A stretch of 64,000 bases of DNA from Stappia indica (lineage in GTDB: Bacteria; Pseudomonadota; Alphaproteobacteria; Rhizobiales; Stappiaceae), in the NCBI RefSeq assembly GCF_009789575.1, contig NZ_CP046908.1:4803001-4867000 (forward strand), read 5' to 3'. The translations under genes were made by a program, and so were the position numbers. The notes below the pieces were generated by a model, which searched no databases, was not told the origin of the DNA, and saw nothing but the letters and a program-made list of their open reading frames with translations. Positions 36,056-46,657 of this stretch are shown one piece after another (the stretch's first letter is position 1; each line of letters begins with the position of its first letter).

Positions 36056-37036
36056 TCACAGGAACAGCGGGACGAGCGCGATGGCCGCCACCGCGACGGC
36101 CTGCAGCACCATCGCCTGGCGGAACACCTTCAGCGCCCTCGAAATATCGCCGGCACTGGCCTCGCGCCGGCCGCCTTCGTTCATGAACGGATCGTCGACC
36201 GTGTAGCCGGGATAGGCGCGCGGACCGGCCAGCGCCAGCCCCAGAACGGCGGCCATCGCCGCTTCCGGCCAGCCGGCATTGGGCGAGCGGTGCTTGGGCG
36301 CATCCCGCCGCATCACGGCAAGGCTGTCGCGGATCGTACGGCCGTTCAGCGGAGCGGTGAGCGCCATGGCGAGACCGCACAGGCGCGCGGCCGGCCAGTT
36401 CACCAGATCGTCGAAGCGGGCCGAGGCCCAGCCGAAGGCCTCGTGACGCTCGGTTCGGTGGCCGATCATCGAATCCGCCGTGTTCACCGCCTTGTAGGCG
36501 ATCAGCCCCGGCAGGCCGAGCAGCAGGAACCAGAAGGCCGGCGCGGTCACCCCGTCGGCGGCGTTCTCGGCGCAGGATTCGATGGCGGCGCGGGAAACGC
36601 CCGCCTCGTCGAGCTGCTGCGGATCACGGCCGACGATCATCGCCACCGCCCGCCGTCCGCCGGCAAGCCCGTCCTCCAGCAGGCCGTCGCGCACCGCCGC
36701 CACATGCTCATAAAGGCTCTTCTGGGCGATGAAGATCGCCGCGATCACGGCGATACCGACCTCGCCGAAGGGGATCGCGCGCAGGATCGCCTCCAGCAGC
36801 GCGCCGACCAGCAGCGAGCAGGCGACAAGGCTGGCGAGAAACAGCGTGCCGTAGAGCTTGCGCGCACGCGGCGAGGCGGCGGAGTCGTTGAAGTCCTGGT
36901 CGGCGATCTCGATCACCTTGCCGAACAGCACGACCGGATGCGGCACCGTGCCCCACAGCCAGCGCGGGTCGCCGATCAGCGCATCGAGCACCAATGCCAG
37001 CAGCAGCAGGAAGGCGGTGTCGGCAAAGAGCAGCAT
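36056..37036 (-). CDS. cobD: Adenosylcobinamide-phosphate synthase (CbiB/CobD)
   Basis: The 326-residue inner-membrane enzyme joins (R)-1-amino-2-propanol phosphate to adenosylcobyric acid. Characteristic parts are LDALIGDPRWLWGTVPHPVVLFGKVI near the start, ESCAENAADGVTAPAFW, YKAVNTADSMIGH and RSPNAGWPEAAMAAVLGLAL. About four helices are visible. It starts four bases after the cobC stop. The name follows Pseudomonas denitrificans nomenclature (Salmonella CbiB). Confidence 0.95.
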   Translation of the reverse strand: MLLFADTAFLLLLALVLDALIGDPRWLWGTVPHPVVLFGKVIEIADQDFNDSAASPRARKLYGTLFLASLVACSLLVGALLEAILRAIPFGEVGIAVIAAIFIAQKSLYEHVAAVRDGLLEDGLAGGRRAVAMIVGRDPQQLDEAGVSRAAIESCAENAADGVTAPAFWFLLLGLPGLIAYKAVNTADSMIGHRTERHEAFGWASARFDDLVNWPAARLCGLAMALTAPLNGRTIRDSLAVMRRDAPKHRSPNAGWPEAAMAAVLGLALAGPRAYPGYTVDDPFMNEGGRREASAGDISRALKVFRQAMVLQAVAVAAIALVPLFL

Positions 37037-37040
37037 GGCC

Positions 37041-38060
37041 CTAGCGTCCCGATGCTGCGCCGCTGTCGGCCATGGCGCCCTGCAGCGCGGCCTCCAGTCG
37101 GGCCAGTCCTTCGCGTCCGCCGGGCAGGCCGATGCGCAGCCAGGTCGGGGCGTAGTCGAAGATGCGGGTCCAGATCCGCTGGCGGGCGAGCGCCTCGTGC
37201 AGGCCGGCGGCGTTGCGCGTGCCCGCCAGCACGAAGAGCGGCGTGCCGCCGAAGACGGAAAGCCCGTGCATCTGCAAGGACATCGTCAGGTCGGTGACCT
37301 CGTCCGCAAGCCGTGCCATCATCGCCCGGCGCCAGGCATCATTGGCGAGCGCCTGCGTGCCGGTCTCGATGGCCGGGCCGGAGACGGCCCAGCTCTCCAG
37401 CCGCTCGCAAAGCGCGGCGACGATGCTCTGCGGCCCGGCGGCAAAGCCGAGGCGCAGCCCGGCGAGGCCGTAGAACTTGCCGAAGGAGCGCAGCACCAGC
37501 GCCGGGCGCCCGGCCAGATGCGGCAGCACGCTGGCGCCCGGCACGCAGTCGGCGAAGGCCTCGTCGACGACCAGCATGCCGCCGCGCTCCGCCATCTGCC
37601 CGGCCATGTGGCGCAGGCTCGACGGGTCGACCAGCCGGCCGTCGGGATTGTTCGGGTTGACGATGACCAGCACCTTCACCTGAGGCGCCAGCTCCGCATG
37701 CGGCGAAGTTATCTCGCAGACCCGCCGTCCGGCGCGGCGCCAGCTATCCCCGTGGCTGCCATAGGTCGGCCCGGCAATGGCGACGTCGCCCTGCGGGAGC
37801 ACATGCGGCAGCAGGGCGATCAGCGCCTGCGTGCCGGGCGCAGCAGCGAGTTTCAGGTGGTCGGGCACCTCATAGGCCTTGCGCGCGGCGGCAAGCAGCC
37901 GGTCGAGCGCGCCCTGCGAGGGCAGGTCCTGCCAGCAGCGGGCGGGCAGGGAGGGCACGGGATAGGCATGCGGATTGATGCCGGTCGACAGGTCCAGCCA
38001 GTCCTCGGCGAGCCCGCCATGCCGGGCCATCGCGCCGCCCAGATCGCCGCCATGCTTCAT
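37041..38060 (-). CDS. cobC: L-threonine-O-3-phosphate decarboxylase (CobC / Salmonella CobD)
   Basis: The 339-residue PLP enzyme provides aminopropanol phosphate for the CobD reaction. Landmarks are DLSTGINPHAYPVP, VNPNNPDGR and the PLP lysine K195 in RSFGKFYGLAGLRLG. The start at 38060 has GGAGG at good spacing; an upstream extension in frame is not family-like. It is first in a three-gene minus-strand unit with cobD and the DUF938 gene. No riboswitch lies upstream. Confidence 0.92.
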   Translation of the reverse strand: MKHGGDLGGAMARHGGLAEDWLDLSTGINPHAYPVPSLPARCWQDLPSQGALDRLLAAARKAYEVPDHLKLAAAPGTQALIALLPHVLPQGDVAIAGPTYGSHGDSWRRAGRRVCEITSPHAELAPQVKVLVIVNPNNPDGRLVDPSSLRHMAGQMAERGGMLVVDEAFADCVPGASVLPHLAGRPALVLRSFGKFYGLAGLRLGFAAGPQSIVAALCERLESWAVSGPAIETGTQALANDAWRRAMMARLADEVTDLTMSLQMHGLSVFGGTPLFVLAGTRNAAGLHEALARQRIWTRIFDYAPTWLRIGLPGGREGLARLEAALQGAMADSGAASGR

Positions 38061-38253
38061 GCCCTGGTCCTCCGGTGAATGGTCCTGTTGTTGCCGTCTG
38101 CATGACAGATAGACCACGGGGAAGGCGACAGGAAAAACGAAAATGCAGCCGCGGCAGGAGATCGCGCCGGCAGAGCGGCCTTGATGCGCGGGGCAAGCAC
38201 GCGCCATCGCCATCCGCGAGAGGCAGCCGTATCGGGGAAGGAAGGGAGGGTGC

Positions 38254-38327
38254 TGGAGGCCTCGCCCGGAATCGAACCGGGGTGCACGGATTTGCAATCC
38301 GCTGCGTCACCACTCCGCCACGAGGCC
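38254..38327 (-). tRNA. tRNA-Cys (anticodon GCA)
   Basis: On minus from 38327: acceptor GGCCTCG with CGAGGCC, D-arm, anticodon stem CGGAT-TGCAAAT with GCA, T-arm CCGGTTCGATTCCGG, discriminator U, then encoded CCA (38256-38254). Full cloverleaf. Confidence 0.95.
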
Positions 38328-38468
38328 AGCGGGCAGACTTATCAATCACATGCGAGGCAAGGTCAAGCGGTGTTCGACGTTTCCCCGGACTGCCTGTCGA
38401 AAATCGTCGGGCAGCCCGCGGCAAGGCCGCGCCGGCACTCTTTTGTCCACAGGGGGAGGGCGGGGTGC

Positions 38469-38675
38469 TCACTCCGCCAGACAGCGATTGCGGGGCGCAC
38501 ATCCGGCGTCCCCACCTCGGATTGGGATGATGGCCAGCGTTGCCGGTGAGATTGTCTGCCCCTTCCGCCGCATCTCCTTGCTGATCAGTATCAGCGCCTG
38601 CTCCAGGTTTTCGTCGAACAGATAGCGGTTGATTTCGGTCGACAGCGTAATCAGCCGATTGGTTCTGCTTGTCAT
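38469..38675 (-). CDS. Possible 68-residue hypothetical protein
   Basis: The frame starts MTSRTNRLITLSTEINRYLFDENL and has GGGAGAG five bases upstream. The first 40 residues look like an amphipathic helix pair, then the tail becomes GC-rich and cysteine-containing. I do not recognise it. It lies alone between tRNA-Cys and the Lrp-type gene, in a stretch of lower GC. It may be real or chance. Confidence 0.4.
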   Translation of the reverse strand: MTSRTNRLITLSTEINRYLFDENLEQALILISKEMRRKGQTISPATLAIIPIRGGDAGCAPRNRCLAE

Positions 38676-38828
38676 GGTCTCTCCCGGTTTTCCGGGGGGC
38701 GCGCGGCCGGCCGGAACTGGCCAGCATGTTTAGCCGTGCAAAACGAAAGATTGCAGAAGTCGATTTGACAATCTTTGTGCGAATTGCAAACTCGCAGTGG
38801 TCGCTGACGATAGTGCCGGGAGGAAAGT

Positions 38829-39419
38829 GTGGCGGGAGCATCCTGCAAGGACAGGCCCGAAGCGGAACTTTCGGTACTGGATCGCAAGTTGGTCGGCCTC
38901 CTGACGGAGGATGCCCGCCGGTCCCATACCGAGCTTGCAGCGCGCCTCGGCGTCTCGCGGACGACGGTCAAGAACCGCATCGACAGGCTGATGGATCTCG
39001 GCATCATCGAGCGTTTCACGATAAAGCTGGCCGGAAGCGAGGAGAGGAAGCTGCGCGGCGACGCGTCGTTCTTCCACATGAAGCTGCGTCGACCGTTCTG
39101 CAAGAGTGTGCATGATGCAGTTCGCGGCTGGCCCGAGCTGATCGGTGCCTGGTCCATCGCCGGTACCACCGACATGACGCTGCTCGTCCAGTGCGAGGGG
39201 CTGGAGCGTATCGAGGAGCTGCGGGAACAACTGGCTCGCCATCCGGAGGTGGAGCTTGTCTGGACCGCCATGGTCCTGCGGCAATGGACGCTGAAGTCGT
39301 CCAGGAACCGCGATTACGAGCCCGGAGACGGACCCGACCGCCTCGACTTCCGCTTGCGGGAAATGGCCGGCATGGGCGGGACAGGGCAGGTTGCGAGCGA
39401 CGCGGAGAAGATCCGGTAG
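38829..39419 (+). CDS. Lrp/AsnC family transcriptional regulator
   Basis: The 196-residue protein has an N-terminal winged HTH: LSVLDRKLVGLLTEDARRSHTELAARLGVSRTTVKNRIDRLMDLGIIERF (about residues 15-64), then a ligand-binding AsnC_trans_reg domain around HDAVRGWPELIGAWSIAGTTDMTLLVQCEG. GGGAGGAAA precedes the GTG start. It is longer than usual by a C-terminal tail of about 45 residues. Targets are unknown; the VOC gene 138 bases downstream is a candidate. Confidence 0.88.
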   Translation: MAGASCKDRPEAELSVLDRKLVGLLTEDARRSHTELAARLGVSRTTVKNRIDRLMDLGIIERFTIKLAGSEERKLRGDASFFHMKLRRPFCKSVHDAVRGWPELIGAWSIAGTTDMTLLVQCEGLERIEELREQLARHPEVELVWTAMVLRQWTLKSSRNRDYEPGDGPDRLDFRLREMAGMGGTGQVASDAEKIR

Positions 39420-39557
39420 TCTCGTCATGGGGCTGGCCAACTCGGCCGCGCTGGGGCATCTTGCTGCCGGGCACCGTCCTGACATCTCCCTGCGAAGCGC
39501 GACCGGCCGCGGCACCGTCCCCGAAAGGCGCAGCGCTTCGCCAATCAAGGCAGTCGC

Positions 39558-39938
39558 ATGACCATGCCCCTTCAGGGCGGGATCCGGTTCGGCCGGATCG
39601 CCGCAACCTTGCCCGTGAGCGATATGACGCGGGCGCTCGACTTCTATGTCGGAGTTCTGGGCTTCACCAAGACCTTCGAAAACGGCGATCCCGTCGGCTT
39701 CGCCATTCTCAAGCAGGGCGAGGCGGAGCTTCACCTGACCCTGCAGCCCGGCCACTGCGCGGCGCCGTTCAACGTCGCCCATCTGATGGTCGGCGATGTC
39801 GACGCGCTGCACGAGATCTGCCGGCAGCAGGGCCTGCGGATCGTCAAGGGCCTGCGCGACAAGGATTTCGGCCTGCGCGCCTTCGTCTTCGAGGATCCGG
39901 ACGGAAACCGCATCGACGTCGGCCAGCCGCTCGGCTGA
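39558..39938 (+). CDS. VOC family (bleomycin-resistance / glyoxalase-like) protein
   Basis: The 126-residue protein is a single VOC module: RIAATLPVSDMTRALDFYVGVLGFTKTF, then AELHLTLQPGHC and LRAFVFEDPDGNRIDVGQPL. E-containing C-terminal DPDGN motif is as in bleomycin-resistance-type proteins. It may bind a hydrophobic toxin or be a small lyase. It lies downstream of the Lrp-type gene and converges with the FMO gene. ATG at 39564 is an alternative start. Confidence 0.82.
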   Translation: MTMPLQGGIRFGRIAATLPVSDMTRALDFYVGVLGFTKTFENGDPVGFAILKQGEAELHLTLQPGHCAAPFNVAHLMVGDVDALHEICRQQGLRIVKGLRDKDFGLRAFVFEDPDGNRIDVGQPLG

Positions 39939-39957
39939 GCTGATTTCACCAAGCAAA

Positions 39958-39981
39958 ACCGGGCGGATCGCTCCGCCCGGT
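39958..39981 (-). terminator. Terminator of the FMO gene
   Basis: A perfect ten-bp stem ACCGGGCGGA / TCCGCCCGGT with a TCGC loop. On minus TTTTGCTT follows the stem. It lies 21 bases after the FMO stop codon. Confidence 0.75.
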
Positions 39982-40002
39982 CCTGTGTCGGCTGGCCCTG
40001 GC

Positions 40003-41802
40003 TCAGCCCTTGTGGTGCACCTGTTGCAACCCGTAGACCGGCGTCGGGATGCCCTCCATCCGCGCCTTCAGCTGCAGCGACAGGAACTGCGAGTAGTGGC
40101 GCGACTGGTGCAGGTTGCCGCCGTGGAACCACAGCGCTTCCTGCTGCGTCGGCTTCCACATGTTGCGCTGCTCGCCCTCCCAGGGGCCGGGGTCCTTGGG
40201 CGTGTCGGAGCCGAGACCCCAGACCTTGCCGACCTTGTCGGCGGTCTCCTGGTCGATCAGGTCGGCGACCCAGCCGTTCATCGAACCGTAGCCGGTGGCG
40301 TAGACGATCACGTCGGCCGGAATTTCCACGCCGGTGTCGAGCTTGACGGACGTCTCGGTGATCTCCTCCACCTGGCCGGCCGCCAGCTTGATCTTGCCGT
40401 CGATGATCAGCTGCGAGGCGCCGATGTCGATATAGTAGCCCGAGCCGCGCCGCAGGTACTTCATGAAGAGCCCCGAGCCGTCGGCGCCGAAGTCGAGCCG
40501 GAACCCGGCCTTTTCCAGCGCCGCATAGAAGTCGGCGTCGATCTCGCGGATCTTGTCGTAGATCGGCTTCTGGAACGTGTGCAGGATCCGGTAGGGGAGC
40601 GAGGCGAAGATGAGGTCCGCCTTCGCCGTGGTCATGCCGCTTGTCACCGCCTCTTCGGAATAGAGCGCGCCCAGCCCGTGCTCCATCAAGGGCTCGGAGC
40701 GCACGATATGGGTGGTCGAGCGCTGCACCATGGTCACGTCGACGCCCGCCTCGTAGAGCGCGGCGCAGATGTCGTGGGCCGAGTTGTTCGAGCCGATGAC
40801 GACGACCTTCTTGCCCTTGTACCCGTCGGGGCCGGGATGCTTCGACGAGTGGTGCTGCTCGCCGGCAAAGCGCTCCGCGCCCTTGAACTGCGGGATGTTG
40901 GCCTTGCCCGACATGCCGGTCGCGAAGACCAGCTGCTTGGGCCGCAGCACCACCTGCTCGCCGTCCCGGTCGACCGTGACGACCCATTCCTTGTTGGCCT
41001 CGTCCCATTTCGCCGAGCTGGCGGTGGAGCGCGTCCAGTAGTTCAGCTCCATCACCTTGGTGTACATTTCCAGCCAGTCGCCGATCTTGTCCTTCGGCGC
41101 GAAGACCGGCCAGTTCTTCGGGAAATCGATATAGGGCAGGTGGTCGTACCAGACCGGATCGTGCAGGCAGAGCGACTTGTAGCGCTTGCGCCAGGAATCG
41201 CCCGGCCGGTCGTTGCGCTCCACGATGATCGTCGGCACGCCGAGCTGCCGCAGCCTTGCGCCGAGCGCGATGCCGCCCTGGCCGCCGCCGATGATCACCA
41301 CATAGGGCTGCCTGGTGTAGCCGAGCGTCGCGGCCTCCTCCTCGCGCTCCTCCTTCCAGGTCTTGCCGCCGGGATTGATGCCGTGCTTCGCGCCGAGCGG
41401 ACGGCTGAAGCCGGCCTTTTCCTCGTGGCCCTTCAGCTCGACCATGGTGGTCAGCAGCGTCCAGATCAGCCCGTCCTTGAGGCGGATCAGGCCGTAGCCG
41501 CGCGCCACCGCCGTCTCGAAGGTGATCCAGGCCTGGGTCACGCCGTCGGCCTCGCTGGCCTCCTCGCCCTCGGCCACCTGCCAGGAAGTCGGCTTGGTGG
41601 CGGCAAGCTGCGCTTCCAGCAGGTCGCGGACCTCGCCGCGTCCCTCGGCGGTCTTGAGGTTCCAGGTGAAGGTGACGAGGTCGCGCCAGTAGCACTCCTC
41701 GGCGAACATGTTGACGGCCTCGTCGATCCGGCCCGCCTCCAGCGCCCCGCCGAACCTGTCGAGAAAGGCCTGCACGCGGGCCGTCGGTGTCTTGTCGAGC
41801 AT
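40003..41802 (-). CDS. Flavin-containing monooxygenase with N-terminal SnoaL-like domain
   Basis: The 599-residue FAD/NADPH enzyme oxygenates N, S or ketone groups. Residues about 1-125 resemble a SnoaL/NTF2-like module. FAD binding is VIIGGGQGGIALG (169-181). The FMO signature area is FAGEQHHSSKHPGPDGYKGKKVVVIGSNNSAHD with the second nucleotide site GSNNSAHD. A late ATGYGSMNGWV motif is present. GGGAGGAG precedes the ATG. The promoter upstream is sigma-54 type and the likely activator gene is next door, so induction by a small substrate is expected. Confidence 0.9.
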   Translation of the reverse strand: MLDKTPTARVQAFLDRFGGALEAGRIDEAVNMFAEECYWRDLVTFTWNLKTAEGRGEVRDLLEAQLAATKPTSWQVAEGEEASEADGVTQAWITFETAVARGYGLIRLKDGLIWTLLTTMVELKGHEEKAGFSRPLGAKHGINPGGKTWKEEREEEAATLGYTRQPYVVIIGGGQGGIALGARLRQLGVPTIIVERNDRPGDSWRKRYKSLCLHDPVWYDHLPYIDFPKNWPVFAPKDKIGDWLEMYTKVMELNYWTRSTASSAKWDEANKEWVVTVDRDGEQVVLRPKQLVFATGMSGKANIPQFKGAERFAGEQHHSSKHPGPDGYKGKKVVVIGSNNSAHDICAALYEAGVDVTMVQRSTTHIVRSEPLMEHGLGALYSEEAVTSGMTTAKADLIFASLPYRILHTFQKPIYDKIREIDADFYAALEKAGFRLDFGADGSGLFMKYLRRGSGYYIDIGASQLIIDGKIKLAAGQVEEITETSVKLDTGVEIPADVIVYATGYGSMNGWVADLIDQETADKVGKVWGLGSDTPKDPGPWEGEQRNMWKPTQQEALWFHGGNLHQSRHYSQFLSLQLKARMEGIPTPVYGLQQVHHKG

Positions 41803-41867
41803 ATGGTCTCCTCCCGTTGCTCATACATCCGGGGACGGATCTGCGCCCGCCCGGCAGCAGTGAGATG

Positions 41868-41882
41868 GCAAACCGCGTGCCA
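41868..41882 (-). promoter_or_regulatory. Sigma-54 promoter of the FMO gene
   Basis: On minus the sequence is TGGCAC-GCGGT-TTGC, a full match to the -24/-12 consensus TGGCAC-N5-TTGC. It lies 66 bases above the FMO ATG. The adjacent upstream gene encodes a sigma-54 activator. Confidence 0.8.
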
Positions 41883-41928
41883 GTCGGCGCGGCCAAAAGA
41901 GCGCTTTTCGTTCAACGACTTGATGGTG

Positions 41929-41964
41929 CCTGTTGCACGGCTTGTTGCAGCGTTGCGCAACAGG
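41929..41964. promoter_or_regulatory. Upstream activator palindromes, site A
   Basis: CCTGTTGC (41929-41936) pairs with GCAACAGG (41957-41964), and inside it TGTTGC (41943-41948) pairs with GCAACA (41957-41962). Another GCAACA occurs at 41968. These TGTTGC repeats lie 50-100 bases above the sigma-54 promoter, where enhancer-bound activators usually sit. Confidence 0.6.
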
Positions 41965-41973
41965 CCTGCAACA

Positions 41974-41995
41974 CCTGTCGCAGCGGTGCGACAGG
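41974..41995. promoter_or_regulatory. Upstream activator palindrome, site B
   Basis: CCTGTCGC-AGCGGT-GCGACAGG is a perfect 8+6+8 inverted repeat, a near copy of the site A arms. It begins just beyond the activator gene stop (42006). A hairpin terminator role is less likely as no T-run follows. Confidence 0.6.
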
Positions 41996-42005
41996 CCGGC
42001 GCAGG

Positions 42006-43943
<1,938 letters not shown>

Positions 43944-44062
43944 GGCTATTTCCTCCCGCCGCGATGCTCGCATGGCCGGGCGCCCCTCACAAGGCGGGAT
44001 CGGGAGTTTGGTGCCAAAGGAGGAGGCGGTGCGGGCCCGAAACGCCGCGCGCCACAATGCAA

Positions 44063-44088
44063 AAGGGCCGCCCCGGAGGGCGGCCCTT
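44063..44088 (-). terminator. Terminator after the aldehyde dehydrogenase gene
   Basis: An 11-bp perfect stem AAGGGCCGCCC / GGGCGGCCCTT with a four-base loop, 24 bases past the stop at 44112. On minus TTTT follows. Confidence 0.8.
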
Positions 44089-44111
44089 CGCTTATTCGAA
44101 GTAGGGCAGGA

Positions 44112-45566
44112 TCAAAGCCCCAGCCCGCCGACGCAGGCGTATTTGATGTTGAGGTAGTCCTCGACGCCGTATTTCGAGCCCTCGTTGCCGAGGCCGGAAT
44201 CCTTGACGCCGCCGAAGGGGGCGACCTCGGTGGTGATCAGCCCCTCGTTGACGCCGACCAGCCCGTATTCCAGCGCCTCCATGACGCGGAAGGCGCGCCC
44301 CAGATCCTGGGTGTAGAAGTAGCAGGCAAGGCCGTATTCGGTGTCGTTGGCCCGCGCCACCGCCTCGTCTTCCGTGTCGAAGCGGAAGAGGGGAGCGAGC
44401 GGCCCGAAGGTTTCCTCGCGCGCAACCTTCATCTCGGGCGTCGCACCCACGACCAGCGTCGGCTCGAAGAAGCTGCCGCCATTGGCGTGACGCTTGCCGC
44501 CCGCGAGCACCTTGCCGCCCTTGGCGAGCGCGTCCTGGATGTGCTCCTCCACCTTCTCCACCGCCTTGCCGTCGATCAGCGGGCCTTGCGTCACGCCTTC
44601 TTCCAGGCCGTTGCCGACCTTGAGCGCGGCGATGGCTGCCTTGAGCTTCTCCGCGAAGGCGTCATAGACGCCGGCCTGCACGTAGATGCGGTTGGCGCAC
44701 ACGCAGGTCTGGCCGGAATTGCGGAACTTTGAGACCATCGCCCCTTCGACCGCCGCGTCGAGATCGGCATCGTCGAAGACGATGAAGGGCGCATTGCCGC
44801 CGAGCTCCATCGAGATCTTCTTCATGTGGGCGGAGGCGTTGGAGGCGAGCGTCTTGCCGACCGCCGTCGAGCCGGTGAAGGTGATCTTGCGCAGATGCGG
44901 GTTCTCGCACATCTCCGCTGCGATCTCGGCGGCCGAGCCGGTGATGACGTTGACCACCCCGCGCGGGAAGCCGACTTCCTCGGCGAGCGCGGCAAGGGCG
45001 AGCGCGGAGAACGGCGTCTGGCTCGCCGGCTTGATCACCATGGTGCAGCCAGCGGCGAGCGCCGCGCCCAGCTTGCGCGAGATCATCGAGTGGGGGAAGT
45101 TCCATGGGGTGATCGCGCCGGTGACGCCGACCGGCTCCTTGGTCACCAGGATGCGCTTGCCGCGCCAGGGCGAGGGGATGATGTCGCCGTCGATGCGCTT
45201 GGCCTGTTCGGCGAAGAAGCGGACATATTTCACGCCGAGCGCGATCTCGCCCTTCGCCTCGGCCAGCGGCTTGCCCATCTCGGTGGTGAGGATCTCGGCC
45301 AGCGCGTCGTGATTGGCCAGGATCGCGTCGCACAGCTTGTGCATCAGGGCGCCGCGCTCTTCCGCCGTCGTCGCCTTCCAGTCCTGGAAGGCGAGATAGG
45401 CAGCCTCGATGGCGCGCGCCGTCTCCGCCCGGCCGCAGCGCGGCACGGTGCCGACGATCTCGCCGGTCGCCGGATTGTCGACCTCGATCACCGATCCGGT
45501 ATCGGCATGGGTCCACAATCCGCCGATATGGCAGGACTGCTTGAAGAGCCTGTGGTCGCTGATCAT
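44112..45566 (-). CDS. gabD: NAD(P)-dependent succinate-semialdehyde dehydrogenase family
   Basis: The 484-residue enzyme starts MISDHRLFKQSCHIGGLW. The catalytic cysteine lies in NSGQTCVCANR, the catalytic glutamate in MELGGNAP, and the cofactor loop in FTGSTAVGK. These and PWNFPHSMISRKLGAAL match GabD. It would oxidise succinate semialdehyde or a similar semialdehyde in the cytoplasm. Start 45566 has GGGAG upstream. It lies 90 bases after the GntR gene on the same strand. Exact substrate could differ, e.g. glutarate semialdehyde. Confidence 0.9.
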   Translation of the reverse strand: MISDHRLFKQSCHIGGLWTHADTGSVIEVDNPATGEIVGTVPRCGRAETARAIEAAYLAFQDWKATTAEERGALMHKLCDAILANHDALAEILTTEMGKPLAEAKGEIALGVKYVRFFAEQAKRIDGDIIPSPWRGKRILVTKEPVGVTGAITPWNFPHSMISRKLGAALAAGCTMVIKPASQTPFSALALAALAEEVGFPRGVVNVITGSAAEIAAEMCENPHLRKITFTGSTAVGKTLASNASAHMKKISMELGGNAPFIVFDDADLDAAVEGAMVSKFRNSGQTCVCANRIYVQAGVYDAFAEKLKAAIAALKVGNGLEEGVTQGPLIDGKAVEKVEEHIQDALAKGGKVLAGGKRHANGGSFFEPTLVVGATPEMKVAREETFGPLAPLFRFDTEDEAVARANDTEYGLACYFYTQDLGRAFRVMEALEYGLVGVNEGLITTEVAPFGGVKDSGLGNEGSKYGVEDYLNIKYACVGGLGL

Positions 45567-45655
45567 TCTTGCACTCCCGTTGTTGTTGTCGCGGGCCGGC
45601 CGAAGAGGCTCCAGGGCCGGTCGTCGTCCTGTCGGGGCCGCGTGCGGCCCGAAGT

Positions 45656-46372
45656 TCAGCGCAGCGTCACGGAATAGACGAGGTCCTGCGTGTTGCAGGC
45701 GCTCACCCGCCATTCGACCGGGATTCCCTCAAGATCATAGGCGAGGCGGTCGACGGCCAGCAACGGAAAGCCCTTTGAAACCCCAAGAAAGCCGGCCTGC
45801 TCCGCATCGGCAGCGACCGAGCGCAGCTCCTCGTGCACCACGGTGACCATCACACGGAATTCGCTCTGGTACATGGCATAAAGCGCCTGCGGCAGCCGCA
45901 AGTTCCCGATGCCGGCAAACCGCGCGCCCGGCAGCACGATCCGCTCGATCAGGACCACGTGGCCGTCGAGACTGCGCTCGCGAAAGATCCGCACCACCGG
46001 GGCGCCCTCGGAAAGTTGCAGCCGTGCGGCCTCCGCCGCATCCGCCGTGCCGTCTTCGACATGGGTCCGGCGCAGCTCCGGCGTCAGCCTCTCGCCCCCC
46101 GGGCGGGCGAGAAAGAAGAACTGGAATATCGGCCGCGCCGCCTGCGGCTGGCGGGCAAAGCTGCCCTTGCCCTGGCGCCGCTCGATCAGGCCCTCTGCGG
46201 CCAGCGTCTCGACCGCCTTGCGCAGAGTGCCCTGGGCGACGCCGAACTCGCCGGCCAGCGCCTGTTCGCTCGGCAGCCTGTGGCCCGGCGGCCAGCTGCC
46301 GTCGGTCAGCCGGGTGCGCAGGATCTCCTCGACCCGGCGGTAGAGCGGACTGTATCCGGCCTTGGCGATCAT
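45656..46372 (-). CDS. GntR family regulator with UTRA domain (HutC type)
   Basis: The 238-residue repressor has an N-terminal winged HTH: LYRRVEEILRTRLTDGSWPPGHRLPSEQALAGEFGVAQGTLRKAVETLAAEGLIERRQGKGSF (residues 10-73), then a UTRA effector domain (about 85-235) with RIFRERSLDGHVVLIERIVLP. It lies upstream of gabD on the same strand and is divergent from the Ldh-family gene. Both are likely targets. Effector unknown. Confidence 0.9.
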   Translation of the reverse strand: MIAKAGYSPLYRRVEEILRTRLTDGSWPPGHRLPSEQALAGEFGVAQGTLRKAVETLAAEGLIERRQGKGSFARQPQAARPIFQFFFLARPGGERLTPELRRTHVEDGTADAAEAARLQLSEGAPVVRIFRERSLDGHVVLIERIVLPGARFAGIGNLRLPQALYAMYQSEFRVMVTVVHEELRSVAADAEQAGFLGVSKGFPLLAVDRLAYDLEGIPVEWRVSACNTQDLVYSVTLR

Positions 46373-46454
46373 GGCGGGGGCCTCATGTGAGCCGGAGGGC
46401 GGGCGGGTTCGTCGTCTCTCGAGCTTTGCATCCGATCATTCATCAGACAAATAT

Positions 46455-46464
46455 CTTATACAAG
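46455..46464. promoter_or_regulatory. Candidate GntR operator
   Basis: CTTATACAAG matches its reverse complement at 8 of 10 positions and lies in the AT-rich part of the divergent gap. HutC-type regulators bind similar TGTATA-like palindromes. It lies between gntR and the Ldh-family gene, about 85 and 195 bases from the two starts. Confidence 0.35.
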
Positions 46465-46607
46465 AATGTGGCGAAGGTTTTGCCCGTCAATCGGCTTGGG
46501 TCGCTTTCGCAGGGGGCTGCCGGCCGCCGGGGACGAAGACGCCTCTTTCCGCGCGGCGCGAAGCGGTCTAAACGGCGGGAAGACCCGGCGCTACCTAGCG
46601 CCGCAGC

Positions 46608-46633
46608 CCTTCATCCCGGCCCTTCATCCCGGC
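46608..46633. repeat. Two tandem copies of a 13-bp unit
   Basis: CCCTTCATCCCGG occurs twice in a row just before the start of the Ldh-family gene, within its leader. It may change the distance between promoter and ribosome site. Probably slippage. Confidence 0.6.
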
Positions 46634-46657
46634 CGTGCCGACCACGAAAGCCCCGCC

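Noticed and set aside
38061-38253. Second B12 riboswitch upstream of cobC
   Set aside because: The minus strand lacks the B12 box and the CCCCCGCAACTG core.
27188-38327. tRNA-Asn and tRNA-Cys as attachment sites of a genomic island holding the cob genes
   Set aside because: No integrase, no repeated tRNA 3' end and composition is even; cobalamin genes are native-looking.
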